A stretch of 64,000 nucleotides of DNA from Candidatus Bathyarchaeota archaeon (GTDB lineage Archaea; Thermoproteota; CALKCG01; B24), in contig JAGTQM010000006.1 of NCBI GenBank assembly GCA_018396755.1, positions 1-64,000 on the forward strand, in the 5' to 3' direction. Numbering within the stretch: position 1 is the first letter of the stretch; every line of letters starts with the position of its first letter. Below are positions 43,618 to 53,217 of the stretch, piece by piece. Below the pieces are notes generated by a model, which worked only from the letters and a program-made list of their open reading frames with translations, did no database searches and was not told the origin of the DNA. The translations under genes were made by a program, and so were the position numbers.

Positions 43618-44289
43618 ATGTCGATAGGTAATCAGTACACAGGCATGGGTCGTTTTAAACTGGCCGTCTTCGACTTAGATGGGACTTTGACAAACGTGGA
43701 CAGTGTATGGCGTTTTCTACATGAGAAATTGAACACGTGGAGTAAAGCTAAAATGTACGCTGAAATGTTCTACAGAGGTGAAATAGACTACGCAACTTGG
43801 GCGCGTTTAGACGTATCACTATGGAGAGGTATACCGTTTAAACTGATCGAAGACCTTATCTCGGAAGTAGGCTATGTTGAAAACGCATATGAAACTGTCA
43901 ACTGGTTTAAGAAAATGGGCTGTAAAGTAGGTGTTATAAGTGCTGGTTTATCGGTTTTAGCTGAGAAAGCCGTGCTAGACCTCGGTTTAGACTTTGCAGA
44001 AGCCAACAGCCTCATAGTTAGAGATGGATTGTTGACTGGTGAAGTGGAGGTTACAGTAGCTCATGGTGAGAAGGATAAAGTCCTCGATAAGATTTTATGT
44101 AGATTCGGAGTTGGAAGGGAAGGATGTATAGCCATTGGAGACGATGAGTCGAATATAAGCCTCTTCAAAGCGGTAGGGCTAAGTATAGCCTTCAACCCTA
44201 CGTCTAAGGAAGTGGCTGAAAACGCAGACATAGTAGTACTTGGAAAGCTTTCAAACATAATTTCTAAAATAGTAGAGCTCCTCTCTTAA
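43618..44289 (+). CDS. HAD-family phosphatase, phosphoserine phosphatase-like
   Basis: The 223-residue protein has FDLDGTLTNVDS near residue 18 (nucleophile Asp and general-acid Asp), VISAGLSVLAEKA near residue 107 and AIGDDESNISLFKAVG near residue 176. SerB enzymes have this layout, with a C1 cap in between. It may hydrolyse phosphoserine or another small phosphate. ATG 43618 is used; a second ATG follows at residue 9. Confidence 0.85.
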   Translation: MSIGNQYTGMGRFKLAVFDLDGTLTNVDSVWRFLHEKLNTWSKAKMYAEMFYRGEIDYATWARLDVSLWRGIPFKLIEDLISEVGYVENAYETVNWFKKMGCKVGVISAGLSVLAEKAVLDLGLDFAEANSLIVRDGLLTGEVEVTVAHGEKDKVLDKILCRFGVGREGCIAIGDDESNISLFKAVGLSIAFNPTSKEVAENADIVVLGKLSNIISKIVELLS

Positions 44290-44435
44290 CAATATTTCAG
44301 AGTTTTATGTTGATGGAGGATCTAAACTATCAGTCCCATTACACAGCGCCGCCCCCTCATCTTCTATAATGTCAAGACGCAGGCTATGTATGCGGAGTTA
44401 AATCGAGGAGAATCGCTATAGGCTAAGTCTTTCCT

Positions 44436-45695
44436 CTAAATCGTGTAACATGCTCCCCTGATTGGTATAATCACGTTGAAGAAGTTTTTAAACATGCTTT
44501 TAAAGGCTTCAGGGTATTCTGTATGCACAGGGAATAGCTTTAAATCAGTCAATTCTCTAAGCGTCATTAAGCTTCTTCTGAGCTCCCATGGATAGGCGTG
44601 GCCTGAAGAATGTATATGATAGGCTTCAGCACCTAAGAGGTTGAGCCAATTTTGAAGCCTTTTGAAAGCTATGAAAGTCTCTTCTTCAAACGGCTCGGAA
44701 GAACTCAACACGTATACGCTTCCAGGTGGAGGAGAGAGGTCTACGACTTCTCTGAGGTTATAGAATGAAGTGCATAGAACGTACTCTGAAGGCTTTCTAC
44801 GTAGCTTTTCATCAACATCTTCATAGTTTAAAACATCCCTACCGACTTCAGGAACGTTTAAATCTTCAACCCCCAGTAAGGCTTCTAGAACAGCCTTATG
44901 GCGTTTGGTAACAACAATGCTCCTATTTAAAGTAGAAGCGACTTTACACACGGTCCTCAACCTATCTACATCCCCTGGAGACATGTCAACTATCGCTAAG
45001 CTGTTGCATTCAGATAGAATTCTAACCATGCTGTTTTCAACGTCCTTCTCCGACAGAGGTGAACTAAGCTGACCTATATTCGTTCCCTCGCAGATAACTG
45101 CTTCAACCTGTCGGTTTAAAGCCAGCTTGAAAACGTCGGTCTTAGGCTTGAAAACACCGTGCGTTCTGAAATCCCCCACATATAGTATTGAACCGGAGGA
45201 TGTTTCAACTATTAGAGAGTAGGACCCTGGAATGCTGTGGTCTACTGCTTGAAACTCTACGGTTATAGAGTCTATGCTCACCCTATAGCCTGAATGTACG
45301 GTTTTAAACTCTAAGTGTTCAACCTTCTCAAACTTCCTCTTACGGCGTGTTTTAAGCTTAGAATCTATTATACGGTGTGAAACCTCGCCAGTGTAGATTT
45401 GAACGTTTTCATCTGGTAATGTTGTTATCATACCGTAGTGGTCGCCATGGGGATGCGTTATGAAGCATGCATCTAAACCTTTTAAAACCTCTATGTGTGG
45501 TATAAGTTCCACCATTTCAAGCTCTTTCACGTTTCCAGGCTCTGCGAACACGTATTCGAAGTAGTCTCTCCAAAGTGAATAGTTCAACCCGTAGTCGAGG
45601 AGTATCCTAGTGGATCCATCTTCTAGCAGGATTTGATTTCCACCTATAACTCCTCCAACACCACCGTAGAAGAACAGTTTAACCAATTCAAGCAA
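44436..45695 (-). CDS. RNase J-like beta-CASP metallo-beta-lactamase
   Basis: The 419-residue protein has the lactamase motif FITHPHGDHYGM near residue 78 (HxHxDH), EFQAVDHSIPGSYSLIVE near residue 139, YVGDFRTHG near residue 162 and a beta-CASP insertion. The C-terminal HIHSSGHAYP near residue 363 and LFPVHTEYPEAF near residue 392 contain conserved His residues. This is the RNase J-type ribonuclease arrangement. It differs from the beta-CASP protein at the window start. Confidence 0.85.
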   Translation of the reverse strand: MLELVKLFFYGGVGGVIGGNQILLEDGSTRILLDYGLNYSLWRDYFEYVFAEPGNVKELEMVELIPHIEVLKGLDACFITHPHGDHYGMITTLPDENVQIYTGEVSHRIIDSKLKTRRKRKFEKVEHLEFKTVHSGYRVSIDSITVEFQAVDHSIPGSYSLIVETSSGSILYVGDFRTHGVFKPKTDVFKLALNRQVEAVICEGTNIGQLSSPLSEKDVENSMVRILSECNSLAIVDMSPGDVDRLRTVCKVASTLNRSIVVTKRHKAVLEALLGVEDLNVPEVGRDVLNYEDVDEKLRRKPSEYVLCTSFYNLREVVDLSPPPGSVYVLSSSEPFEEETFIAFKRLQNWLNLLGAEAYHIHSSGHAYPWELRRSLMTLRELTDLKLFPVHTEYPEAFKSMFKNFFNVIIPIRGACYTI

Positions 45696-45748
45696 GTCTC
45701 TATACGATTAGAAACTTAAAGTTTTGCTAAAAAATAATAGGAGTATTT

Positions 45749-46954
45749 TTACCTGCCGAGTTTACCCAGTAGCTGGTATAGAAGTGAAGCTATTCTAACA
45801 GCTCCAGTTGAATCCCTCTGATCGAAGCCGGCTCTTTTAAGGCTCCTCATCTCTGGCGAGAATAGTGAAGACGGCGACTCACGTTTAACAATGTCTACAT
45901 TACCCTTATAGAGTTTAACCCAAATAGTGCCGTCAACGTGTTTTTCGCATGAGTCTATGAAGGCGTCTAAATCTCTTCTAAGGGGATGGTACCACATAGC
46001 GTGGTAAACCATGTCAGCCCAAAGTCTATCCACTTCGTGTTTAAGTCTAAGCTCCTCCTTGGTCAGAGTCAAGTGTTCTAAGTCTAAATGTGTTTTAAGA
46101 AGTATTGTAGCGGCTGGTGCTTCGTAAAGCTCTCTAGATTTTAAACCTATCATTCCATCTTCAAGTATATCTATACGTCCAACCCCGTTCTCCCCGCCAA
46201 CCTGGTTGAGGTATAGGATTATTTCAACTGGGTCTTTAACGTCGTCCACTCTAACTGGTACTCCGTTCTTAAATTCTACAACGGCTTCTCTAGGTTTGTC
46301 TGGAGCATCCTCAGGTGGAACAGTCCATATATAGTCTTCAGGATATTGAGACCCTAAATCTTCAACCTGCCCGCTTCCTATGGAATGACTCCACATGTTT
46401 ATATCGCCGCCGAGCTTCCCCTTCCTAGGTTTAGGCGTTATCCCATACTTTTTAAGGTATTCTTCTTCTACCGCTCTTGTGAGGTTGAGTTCTCTAACAG
46501 GTGCTACTACTGTCATCCCGGGGTCTAAGTATTTAGCCGTTATCTCCATTCTAAACTGGTCATTGCCCTTACCTGTACATCCATGAGCCATATATTTAAC
46601 ACCGTGCTTCTTCGCAACCTCTATGCATTTTGAAGTTATGAGAACTCTGCTCATAGAGGTGCCTATCGGGTATCCTTCGTAGCTTCCATTAGCTTTAATA
46701 CATCTGAAAATATATTCTTTTACGAATTCTTCTTTAGCGTCGAAGAACATCGGGTTGAGGTTAAGCTTCTCAGCTCTTTCAAAAGCCACTTGAATCTCTT
46801 CTTCACCTTGACCGACGTCTACAAGTACGGGTATGACTTCTTTAAAACCGTACACTTCTTTCAGAAGTATTGTTACAAGTGTTGAATCGAGACCGCCGCT
46901 GTACGCTGAAACTACGGTTTCTCCATCATATTTTGCAGGAGGTTTTAACTCCAA
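45749..46954 (-). CDS. argG: Argininosuccinate synthase
   Basis: The 401-residue enzyme condenses citrulline and aspartate with ATP. It shows SAYSGGLDSTLVTILLKEVY near residue 16 (PP-loop), AHGCTGKGNDQFRMEI near residue 123 and GGDINMWSHSIGSGQVEDLG near residue 187, all ArgG landmarks. It is read away from argH, with a shared divergent promoter region of about 154 bases. The pair completes arginine synthesis from citrulline. Confidence 0.97.
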   Translation of the reverse strand: MELKPPAKYDGETVVSAYSGGLDSTLVTILLKEVYGFKEVIPVLVDVGQGEEEIQVAFERAEKLNLNPMFFDAKEEFVKEYIFRCIKANGSYEGYPIGTSMSRVLITSKCIEVAKKHGVKYMAHGCTGKGNDQFRMEITAKYLDPGMTVVAPVRELNLTRAVEEEYLKKYGITPKPRKGKLGGDINMWSHSIGSGQVEDLGSQYPEDYIWTVPPEDAPDKPREAVVEFKNGVPVRVDDVKDPVEIILYLNQVGGENGVGRIDILEDGMIGLKSRELYEAPAATILLKTHLDLEHLTLTKEELRLKHEVDRLWADMVYHAMWYHPLRRDLDAFIDSCEKHVDGTIWVKLYKGNVDIVKRESPSSLFSPEMRSLKRAGFDQRDSTGAVRIASLLYQLLGKLGR

Positions 46955-47074
46955 AAAGCCCTCTCTCTTTTATGTGTGTGAGAGATATAAAAATTTCGGT
47001 ATGAAGAGTGTGGAAAACGTATTCGGCTTAATTCAACAGCCTCCAACGCTTTTAAACCGAATTTAAAGCTATTA

Positions 47075-47082
47075 TTTATAAA
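47075..47082 (+). promoter_or_regulatory. TATA element of argH
   Basis: TTTATAAA is centred about 29 bases before ATG 47109, with no ribosome-binding site between, so the argH transcript is probably leaderless. Confidence 0.5.
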
Positions 47083-47108
47083 CGGCAGAATAGGCTGAAT
47101 AGATTCTG

Positions 47109-48623
47109 ATGAGTCAAGATATTTTAAGAAGAGGAAGACTGAAAGGACTTAAACCTCCAGAAGTAGATGCGTATACAAGCTCTTTGGAAGCAGATAGGTG
47201 GCTCTTCAAATCAGATATAATGGTTGGTAAAGCCCACGTAATAATGCTCACCGAGCAGGGGGTTGTTAAGCCCGAGGATGGCTTAGCAATTCTTGAAACA
47301 CTTGAAGAGCTCGAGCGTCTAAGCTATGGAGAACTTACAAAAGGACCGTTTGAAGACATTCACGTGGCGATAGAATCTATAGTTATAGAGAGGCTTGGTG
47401 AAGACGTTGGAGGTAGGATGCATACAGCCAGGTCTAGAAACGACGAAGTTGCAACCTGTTTAAGATTGACGGTCAGAAGCCAGGTCGTAGAGATTCTTAA
47501 AGAGCTTCTAAACCTTCTAAAGATTTTCCACGTTAAAAGCCTAGGGGAATTGAATACAATCATGCCTGGCTATACACATACGCAGCATGCTCAACCAGTC
47601 ACCTTAGCCCACCACCTCACAGCGTACTTCGACGCACTGGTTAGAGACTTTGAGAGGTTACTAGACGCCTATAAGAGGGTTAACAGATCGCCGCTTGGCT
47701 CATGCGCTCTAGCTGCAACAGGTTTTCCAATAAACCGTTTTAGAACAGCTGAGCTCTTAGGCTTTGATGGGCTTATTGAAAACTCTATGGATGCTGTTGC
47801 GAGTAGAGACTTCATAGTTGAAACACTATCCGACATAGCAATACTAGCGACTGATTTAAGCCGTATAGCTGAGGAGCTTATTCTATGGAGTAGTTCAGAG
47901 TTTAAATTCGTAGATCTTCCAGACGAGTATTCGTCTACTAGTAGTATAATGCCTCAGAAGAAAAACCCAGATACGATGGAGATAACTAGAGCTAAAGCCG
48001 GTAGAATCTATGGGAATCTCGTGGGGGCTTTAACCATGCTTAAAGCCCTTCCCTTAACCTACAATAGAGATATGCAGGAAGTCACTCCGAGACTGTGGGA
48101 CTCTATTGAAACCGTTAAATACATGCTTAAAATATTGTCTGGAGCCTTAGAGAAAATCGTATTCAATAGGGAAATAATGTGGAAATCCGCTTTCGAAGGC
48201 TTCTCAACGGCTACGGAGCTTGCAGACCTCCTCGTAAGGAAGATGGGGCTAGCTTTTAGAACGGCGCATATGATAGTTGGAGCATTGGTGCTTGAAGCTT
48301 TAAAAAGAGGACTTAAACCAGATGAAGTAGACAGTAGACTTCTAAACGAAGTTTCAATGAAAGTCTACGGTAAACCTTTAGACTTAACAGATGAAGATGT
48401 TAAGAATGCTTTAGACCCTGAGAAATTCGTAAAGGCTAGGAAGGTTATAGGAGGTCCCAGTCCAAGCACAGTTGAAGAAGCACTTAAGCGTAGGGAGAAT
48501 ATGTTAAATATTTTGAAAAGCGAAGTTGAACGTTTGGAAAATAGAGAAGCAGAAGTTGAAAAACGCCTGAAAAACGCTGTAGAATCTATCAGAAAACAGC
48601 TGCGAATAGGTCTTAAAAATTAA
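47109..48623 (+). CDS. argH: Argininosuccinate lyase
   Basis: The 504-residue protein belongs to the fumarase/aspartase superfamily. It has HTARSRNDEVATCLRLTV near residue 102, MPGYTHTQHAQPVTLAHHL near residue 154 and the mobile catalytic loop SSIMPQKKNPDTMEI near residue 278. The product cleaves argininosuccinate to arginine and fumarate. The length is slightly above the usual 460-490 because of a charged C-terminal helix (EVERLENREAEVEKRLKNAV). It diverges from argG. Confidence 0.97.
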   Translation: MSQDILRRGRLKGLKPPEVDAYTSSLEADRWLFKSDIMVGKAHVIMLTEQGVVKPEDGLAILETLEELERLSYGELTKGPFEDIHVAIESIVIERLGEDVGGRMHTARSRNDEVATCLRLTVRSQVVEILKELLNLLKIFHVKSLGELNTIMPGYTHTQHAQPVTLAHHLTAYFDALVRDFERLLDAYKRVNRSPLGSCALAATGFPINRFRTAELLGFDGLIENSMDAVASRDFIVETLSDIAILATDLSRIAEELILWSSSEFKFVDLPDEYSSTSSIMPQKKNPDTMEITRAKAGRIYGNLVGALTMLKALPLTYNRDMQEVTPRLWDSIETVKYMLKILSGALEKIVFNREIMWKSAFEGFSTATELADLLVRKMGLAFRTAHMIVGALVLEALKRGLKPDEVDSRLLNEVSMKVYGKPLDLTDEDVKNALDPEKFVKARKVIGGPSPSTVEEALKRRENMLNILKSEVERLENREAEVEKRLKNAVESIRKQLRIGLKN

Positions 48624-48760
48624 TTCTTAAAGCATAAATACACCCCGCCATCCGCATGTATGCCAGTCGGATGATTAGGCGGATAATCCAGCGGAAAGCC
48701 ATGGTAAAATAATTTGGGGGTTTAACGGCATTACCATACGCATAGATTTTAATATACATA

Positions 48761-49336
48761 ATGCTTCTAGTGATAAACTGTGGAAATCCATATGACGTGG
48801 GAGAAGTGGGGAAATTGTTGAATTTTGAAAAGATCGGTATCCATAACTTTTCAAAGGCTCCTGAGCCATGCAGGTTTTGCCTATATTGGCAGACGAAAGG
48901 CGAGCTACAAAATGCAGCGTCTAAGAGGGATGTGGAAAAGGAGAAGCTGAAATGGCTTAACATCGTGGAGAAGACTTTCGGAAACTGTATTGAAATTGTT
49001 TCTCTCAACGGTACTACGATAGGTTTTATGCAGTATGCACTGGCGAAATATTTTCCACGTGTAGAGGACTACTTTTCAGGTCCTCCAAGCGAAGACGCGG
49101 CGTTCATCGCCTGCCTCTACATAGTGGATAAAGATCAGCGGAGGAGAGGATATGGAACAGTGATGCTTGAAAAGCTTTTAAAAGAGCTTAGTGGAAGAGG
49201 CTTTAAAGCTGTGGAAACATTTGCACGGATGAGCTCTGAAAACAACCCGTCTGGTCCATTAACTTTCTACCTAAAACATGGCTTTGAAATTGTGCGTCAG
49301 ATAGACGACTTTCCACTTGTGCGTATAAAGCTTTGA
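48761..49336 (+). CDS. GNAT-family N-acetyltransferase
   Basis: The 191-residue protein has the acetyl-CoA binding segment YIVDKDQRRRGYGTVMLEKLL near residue 128 without its last residue, followed by VETFARM and LTFYLKHGFEIVRQI, the GNAT core. The N-terminal third has CRFCLYWQTKGE, which is shared with a subgroup of archaeal and bacterial acetyltransferases of unknown substrate. It stands alone between argH and tRNA-Gly. Confidence 0.85.
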   Translation: MLLVINCGNPYDVGEVGKLLNFEKIGIHNFSKAPEPCRFCLYWQTKGELQNAASKRDVEKEKLKWLNIVEKTFGNCIEIVSLNGTTIGFMQYALAKYFPRVEDYFSGPPSEDAAFIACLYIVDKDQRRRGYGTVMLEKLLKELSGRGFKAVETFARMSSENNPSGPLTFYLKHGFEIVRQIDDFPLVRIKL

Positions 49337-49427
49337 TTAATGGACTGTAAAAATTGAGGAGATGTTTGGATTTGGAGATTAAAAATTAATAAACCCCTCC
49401 TACTATTCTGAATTTAATAGAGGCTGA

Positions 49428-49502
49428 GCGGCTGTGGTCTAGTCTGGTTAGGATTGAGGCCCTCCAAGCCTCAGATCGCGGGTTCAAATCCCGCCAGCCG
49501 CA
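49428..49502 (+). tRNA. tRNA-Gly (anticodon TCC)
   Basis: The cloverleaf is complete: acceptor GCGGCTG/CAGCCGC, D arm with TCTGGTTAGG, anticodon stem GAGGC/GCCTC, T arm GCGGG TTCAAAT CCCGC and discriminator A. The seven-base anticodon loop reads CCTCCAA, placing TCC at 34-36, but position 33 is C where T is almost universal. No intron and no encoded CCA are seen. It sits 17 bases from the end of the convergent GH3 gene. Confidence 0.9.
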
Positions 49503-49519
49503 TATGCTTTTACTCTACT

Positions 49520-51703
49520 TCACTTCCAAGGGAATTCTACTAGGTTTTTAACAGTGAATGTTCCAGTCAGCTGTATGTCTTCTGAAGAAGAGCCAACCAT
49601 CACTTTAAACAAGCCTGGCTCTACGACACGTCGCATTTCGCGATTTAAGAACGACAGCATCTCCAACGTTAATGTAAACTCTACAATCGTTTCTTCACTG
49701 GGTTTTAACGTGATACGTTTAAACCCTTTAAGTTCTTTAACAGGTCTAGTTACACTTGCAACAATATCATTCACATACAATTGTACAACTTCATCGCCTT
49801 CACGGTCGCCGATGTTCTTCACCTTAAGTTTGATCTTAACTTGGTCCTCAGGCTTTACTTCGCTAGGTGAAACTTCTAAATCGCTGTATTCAAACTTCGT
49901 ATAGCTTAAGCCGTGTCCAAAGGGGAATAGTGGCGTATATGGTATGTCTAGGTACTTTGATGTCCACCTATCCGGAGATGGAGGTCTTCCCGTGTTCTTA
50001 TGGTTGTAGTATATGGGCACCTGGCCAACGGTGCGTGGAAAAGTCACTGGAAGTTTGCCTCCTGGGTTGTAGTTTCCAAACAGTACATCTGCTATAGCGT
50101 AGCCTGCTTGAATCCCGGGGAACCAAGCCTCCACGATTGCAGGTATATGCTCTGCAGACCAAGATATTGATAAAGGTCTACCGTTCATTAAAACCTCAAC
50201 CGTTGGAACACCAGTCTCATATACGGCTTTGACGAGTTCTTCTTGAACTCCTGGAAGACCTAGAAACGCTCTACATGCTGCTTCACCGCTCATATTTCTA
50301 CTCTCACCGACGACTACAATCGCTACTTTACACTTTCTAGCTTTTTCAACAGCTTCTTTGAAGCCTTCAGTAGATTCTCCTTCTATGTCGCAACCTTTAG
50401 CGTACAGGGCTCTAGTTTCAGCTGAAGCTCTGCTTTTAATTCCCTCAAGGACTGTAACCACGTCTTTCGGATCGCCTAGGCAAGACCATGGGCCGAGCGG
50501 GGCTTCTCTATCGTCAGCTAAAGGACCTATAACGGCGATAGACTCTATATTCCTACTTAACGGTAGAATACATCCATCATTCTTCAGTAAGACGATGGAT
50601 TTCCTAGCTATTTCAAGAGCCGCTTCAACGTGTTCTCTGCACTTTACTATGCGTTTTGCACGTTCTGGGTCGACGTATGGGCGTTCGAATAAGCCGAGTC
50701 TAAACTTGATTTTAAGTATACGTTTAACCGCTTCGTTTATCCTTTCTTCAGATACCCTGCCGTCTTTAACTAGTTGGAGGAGTGTTCTACGGTAAACGTC
50801 ACCCTGCATATCCATATCTACACCGGCTTTTAATGCCTTCTCCGCAGCTTCAAAGATATCTCCGGCTATTCCATGGTTGATAAGCTCGCCAATAGCATTC
50901 CAATCGCTTACGACAAATCCTTCAAACCCCCATTCATCGCGGAGAATTGTTTTAAGTGTAAACGGGTTGGCTGAAGCAGGTATACCGTTTAAATCGTTAA
51001 ATGCGCTCATTATTGTTCCAGCACCAGCTTCAACAGCCGCTTTGAAAGGAGGCAGGTATATTTCTCTAAGCGTCCGCTCAGATACGTCTACAGTATTATA
51101 GTCTCTCCCTCCCTCGGCACCACCGTAAGCTACGTAGTGTTTTGGACACGCAACCACCGTATCTAAATCTGAAAGCTCTCTCCCCTGGAAGCCTTCTACG
51201 ATAGTCTTAGCCATGACTGAGCCCAAGTACGGGTCTTCACCAGCTCCTTCAGCTATCCTACCCCATCTTGGGTCTCTCGCAATATCAACCATAGGTGCGA
51301 AAGTCCAATGTACTCCTTCAGCGGCGGCTTCAGTAGCTGCTATTGAAGCAGTCTTCCTGACGAGGTCTGGGTCAAATGTGCTCGCCAATCCTAAAGGTAT
51401 TGGGAATATGGTTTTATAGCCGTGTATAACATCTAAGCCGAACATCAAAGGTATGCCGAGCCTCGTTTTCTCAACAGCTATATTTTGAACCCTATTGGTT
51501 TCCTCGGCTCCGAAAACGTTTAAAAGAGATCCAATACGTCCATCTATGATCATCTTCTCGTATTCACTTGTAAAACCGCTGTACTGGCATAATTGTCCAA
51601 TCTTCTCTTCAAGCGTCATTCTACTGAGGAGGTCTTCAACCCTCTTATCGATCGGCTGGCTTGGGTCTAAATAGATGGGTTTCACATTTTCAGCTTCTCG
51701 CAA
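49520..51703 (-). CDS. GH3 family beta-glucosidase
   Basis: The 727-residue enzyme has the GH3 barrel (LTEEKIGQL-type start as MTLEEKIGQLCQYSG near residue 30, FGLDVIHGYKTIFPIPLGLA near residue 93, PKHYVAYGG near 183). The nucleophile Asp is in VVSDWNAIGE near residue 264. The alpha/beta sandwich follows (SIVLLKNDGCILPL, VVVGESRNMSGEA) and a fibronectin-III-like C-terminus closes the protein. No signal peptide is present, so imported beta-glucosides or xylosides are the likely substrates. Confidence 0.94.
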   Translation of the reverse strand: MREAENVKPIYLDPSQPIDKRVEDLLSRMTLEEKIGQLCQYSGFTSEYEKMIIDGRIGSLLNVFGAEETNRVQNIAVEKTRLGIPLMFGLDVIHGYKTIFPIPLGLASTFDPDLVRKTASIAATEAAAEGVHWTFAPMVDIARDPRWGRIAEGAGEDPYLGSVMAKTIVEGFQGRELSDLDTVVACPKHYVAYGGAEGGRDYNTVDVSERTLREIYLPPFKAAVEAGAGTIMSAFNDLNGIPASANPFTLKTILRDEWGFEGFVVSDWNAIGELINHGIAGDIFEAAEKALKAGVDMDMQGDVYRRTLLQLVKDGRVSEERINEAVKRILKIKFRLGLFERPYVDPERAKRIVKCREHVEAALEIARKSIVLLKNDGCILPLSRNIESIAVIGPLADDREAPLGPWSCLGDPKDVVTVLEGIKSRASAETRALYAKGCDIEGESTEGFKEAVEKARKCKVAIVVVGESRNMSGEAACRAFLGLPGVQEELVKAVYETGVPTVEVLMNGRPLSISWSAEHIPAIVEAWFPGIQAGYAIADVLFGNYNPGGKLPVTFPRTVGQVPIYYNHKNTGRPPSPDRWTSKYLDIPYTPLFPFGHGLSYTKFEYSDLEVSPSEVKPEDQVKIKLKVKNIGDREGDEVVQLYVNDIVASVTRPVKELKGFKRITLKPSEETIVEFTLTLEMLSFLNREMRRVVEPGLFKVMVGSSSEDIQLTGTFTVKNLVEFPWK

Positions 51704-51872
51704 CGGTACATCCCCTCAATCTACATTTAGCCTATTTACGTCTATAAGGCTAATGGTTTAAACATCTACCGTAGGATCACCGTGAAAATTCAACCTTGAA
51801 ACTGTCCGCTTTGCAATCGATATTTAGAAGTTGATGACACTGTTTCGACCGATTGATAAAAAGGGTCGGGCG

Positions 51873-52385
51873 TCATATGACTAGTAAAAGAGCATAGTAG
51901 GTCGGCGTCTCATCATGACTACGAAGCACATGTATATTTAAACCAGCTCTTCTAACAGTTGAGTAGACGTCTATTCCACAAGCCTCCATAGATGGTCTAG
52001 CAAGCTCCGGATTGCGGCAATAGTCTAAACTACACTCGTCACATAGTGTACATGGTCCTGCAACCATGGCGAAGGTTGAGTGATACCCGGATAGGAAGGC
52101 TTCTCTCTCAAGCTTAGCCATGGCTCTGTGGATGTCTGAATCTGGTGGGAAACGTACTAGAATTGCGTACTTGTAGCATGAAAGTATTCTCCTCGTTTGA
52201 TCCGGTGTTGGAGAATAGGGCGGACATGTGAGGCTTTTACCATATCCATCGCAGCCGTATTGACACTTAAGTCGAACCCAATCTGCCACTACTACGTCTT
52301 CCGCTTTAATGACTTTAGCCTCTTCAGCTCCAAGCTCTAGAGCAATTTTACAGAGTTTTCCTAAATCCTCTTGAAGACTACTCAT
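51873..52385 (-). CDS. DUF2284 metal-binding protein
   Basis: The 170-residue protein is cysteine-rich: CQYGCDGYGKSLTCPPYSPT near residue 41, then GPCTLCDECSLDYCRNP near residue 111 and EACGIDVY. This is the DUF2284 pattern, often found with iron-sulfur or corrinoid-linked functions. No membrane segments are seen. It diverges from the moaD gene with about 100 bases between. The function is not known. Confidence 0.85.
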   Translation of the reverse strand: MSSLQEDLGKLCKIALELGAEEAKVIKAEDVVVADWVRLKCQYGCDGYGKSLTCPPYSPTPDQTRRILSCYKYAILVRFPPDSDIHRAMAKLEREAFLSGYHSTFAMVAGPCTLCDECSLDYCRNPELARPSMEACGIDVYSTVRRAGLNIHVLRSHDETPTYYALLLVI

Positions 52386-52487
52386 TTTGACCGCTGTTAA
52401 TTTGATCGGTCGTCGATTTAAGCTTATTTTTAAACTGGACTTAGAAAGACTATATATTTAAGTTGCTACTAGCCTTATTGAAGGCTG

Positions 52488-52769
52488 ATGGTTAAAATTA
52501 AAGTGAGGTTTTACGCGAGTTTAAGGGATGAAATTGGTGTTGGAGAGTTTTCCGTCTATTTGAATGATGGCTCGTTCAATTCTCTCATGAATAATCTTAG
52601 AGCATTGTTGGGCGATAGAGTAAATAGACTGTTCTCAGAGGGTGGAATGTTGAGGAACGGTTTAATCGTTTCCGTCAATAATACTATCGTTTACTTGTCG
52701 AAGATTCAGGAGCTTAAATTGCGTGAAAACGACGTGGTTGATTTCATGCCTGCCCCCTCGGGTGGTTGA
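52488..52769 (+). CDS. moaD: MoaD/ThiS-family sulfur carrier protein
   Basis: The 93-residue beta-grasp protein starts KIKVRFYASLRDEIG and ends PAPSGG, the diglycine tail that is adenylated and thiocarboxylated. Directly followed by moaE, it is the best candidate for the small subunit of molybdopterin synthase. A TATA-like element (TATATATTTA) at about 52450-52459 lies some 33 bases upstream of the ATG. Confidence 0.88.
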   Translation: MVKIKVRFYASLRDEIGVGEFSVYLNDGSFNSLMNNLRALLGDRVNRLFSEGGMLRNGLIVSVNNTIVYLSKIQELKLRENDVVDFMPAPSGG

Positions 52770-52770
52770 A

Positions 52771-53178
52771 TTGAAGGTTAAAGTAGACCGGGAGTTGGAT
52801 CCGCTTCCGACTTTAATAGAGCATTTGAAACAGTCTTCGGATGAGGTTGGAGCTGTAGCTGTATTCATAGGTGTTGTCCGAGGGGTTAGTGATGGTGAGA
52901 AGGTGTTGAAGCTTAGCTATGAGGCGCATGAGGCTTTAGCACCTAGGGTTTTAAAGGATGTAGTGGAGGATGTTAAAGAGAAGTATGGGCTGATAGATGC
53001 TGCGGCTGAGCATAGGCTTGGAGATGTTTCAGTTGGAGAAGATATAATGTACGTCTTAGTCGCATCTAGGCATCGAGATGAAGCGTATAAGGCTTTAATC
53101 GAACTAGTTGATAGGATAAAACGTGAAGTACCTATCTGGAAGAAAGAGTATACTGAGAAAAGTGTTAAATGGCTGTGA
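52771..53178 (+). CDS. moaE: Molybdopterin synthase catalytic subunit MoaE
   Basis: The protein of about 135 residues has VGAVAVFIGVVRGVSDGEKV near residue 24, LSYEAHEALAPRVL, AAEHRLGDVSVGEDIMYVLV near residue 72 and the catalytic KREVPIWKKEYT near the C-terminus. It transfers sulfur from MoaD to precursor Z to make molybdopterin. TTG 52771, behind GGTGG, is favoured over GTG 52762; the frame also opens at 52723. It starts right after the moaD stop. Confidence 0.92.
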   Translation: MKVKVDRELDPLPTLIEHLKQSSDEVGAVAVFIGVVRGVSDGEKVLKLSYEAHEALAPRVLKDVVEDVKEKYGLIDAAAEHRLGDVSVGEDIMYVLVASRHRDEAYKALIELVDRIKREVPIWKKEYTEKSVKWL

Positions 53179-53217
53179 GGGATGTTTTCCTAAGCAATGT
53201 CTTATGGGGAATAGCTC

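Noticed and set aside
48613-49008. Minus-strand frame over the GNAT gene
   Set aside because: It is a shadow of the acetyltransferase, whose acetyl-CoA motif is clear on the plus strand.
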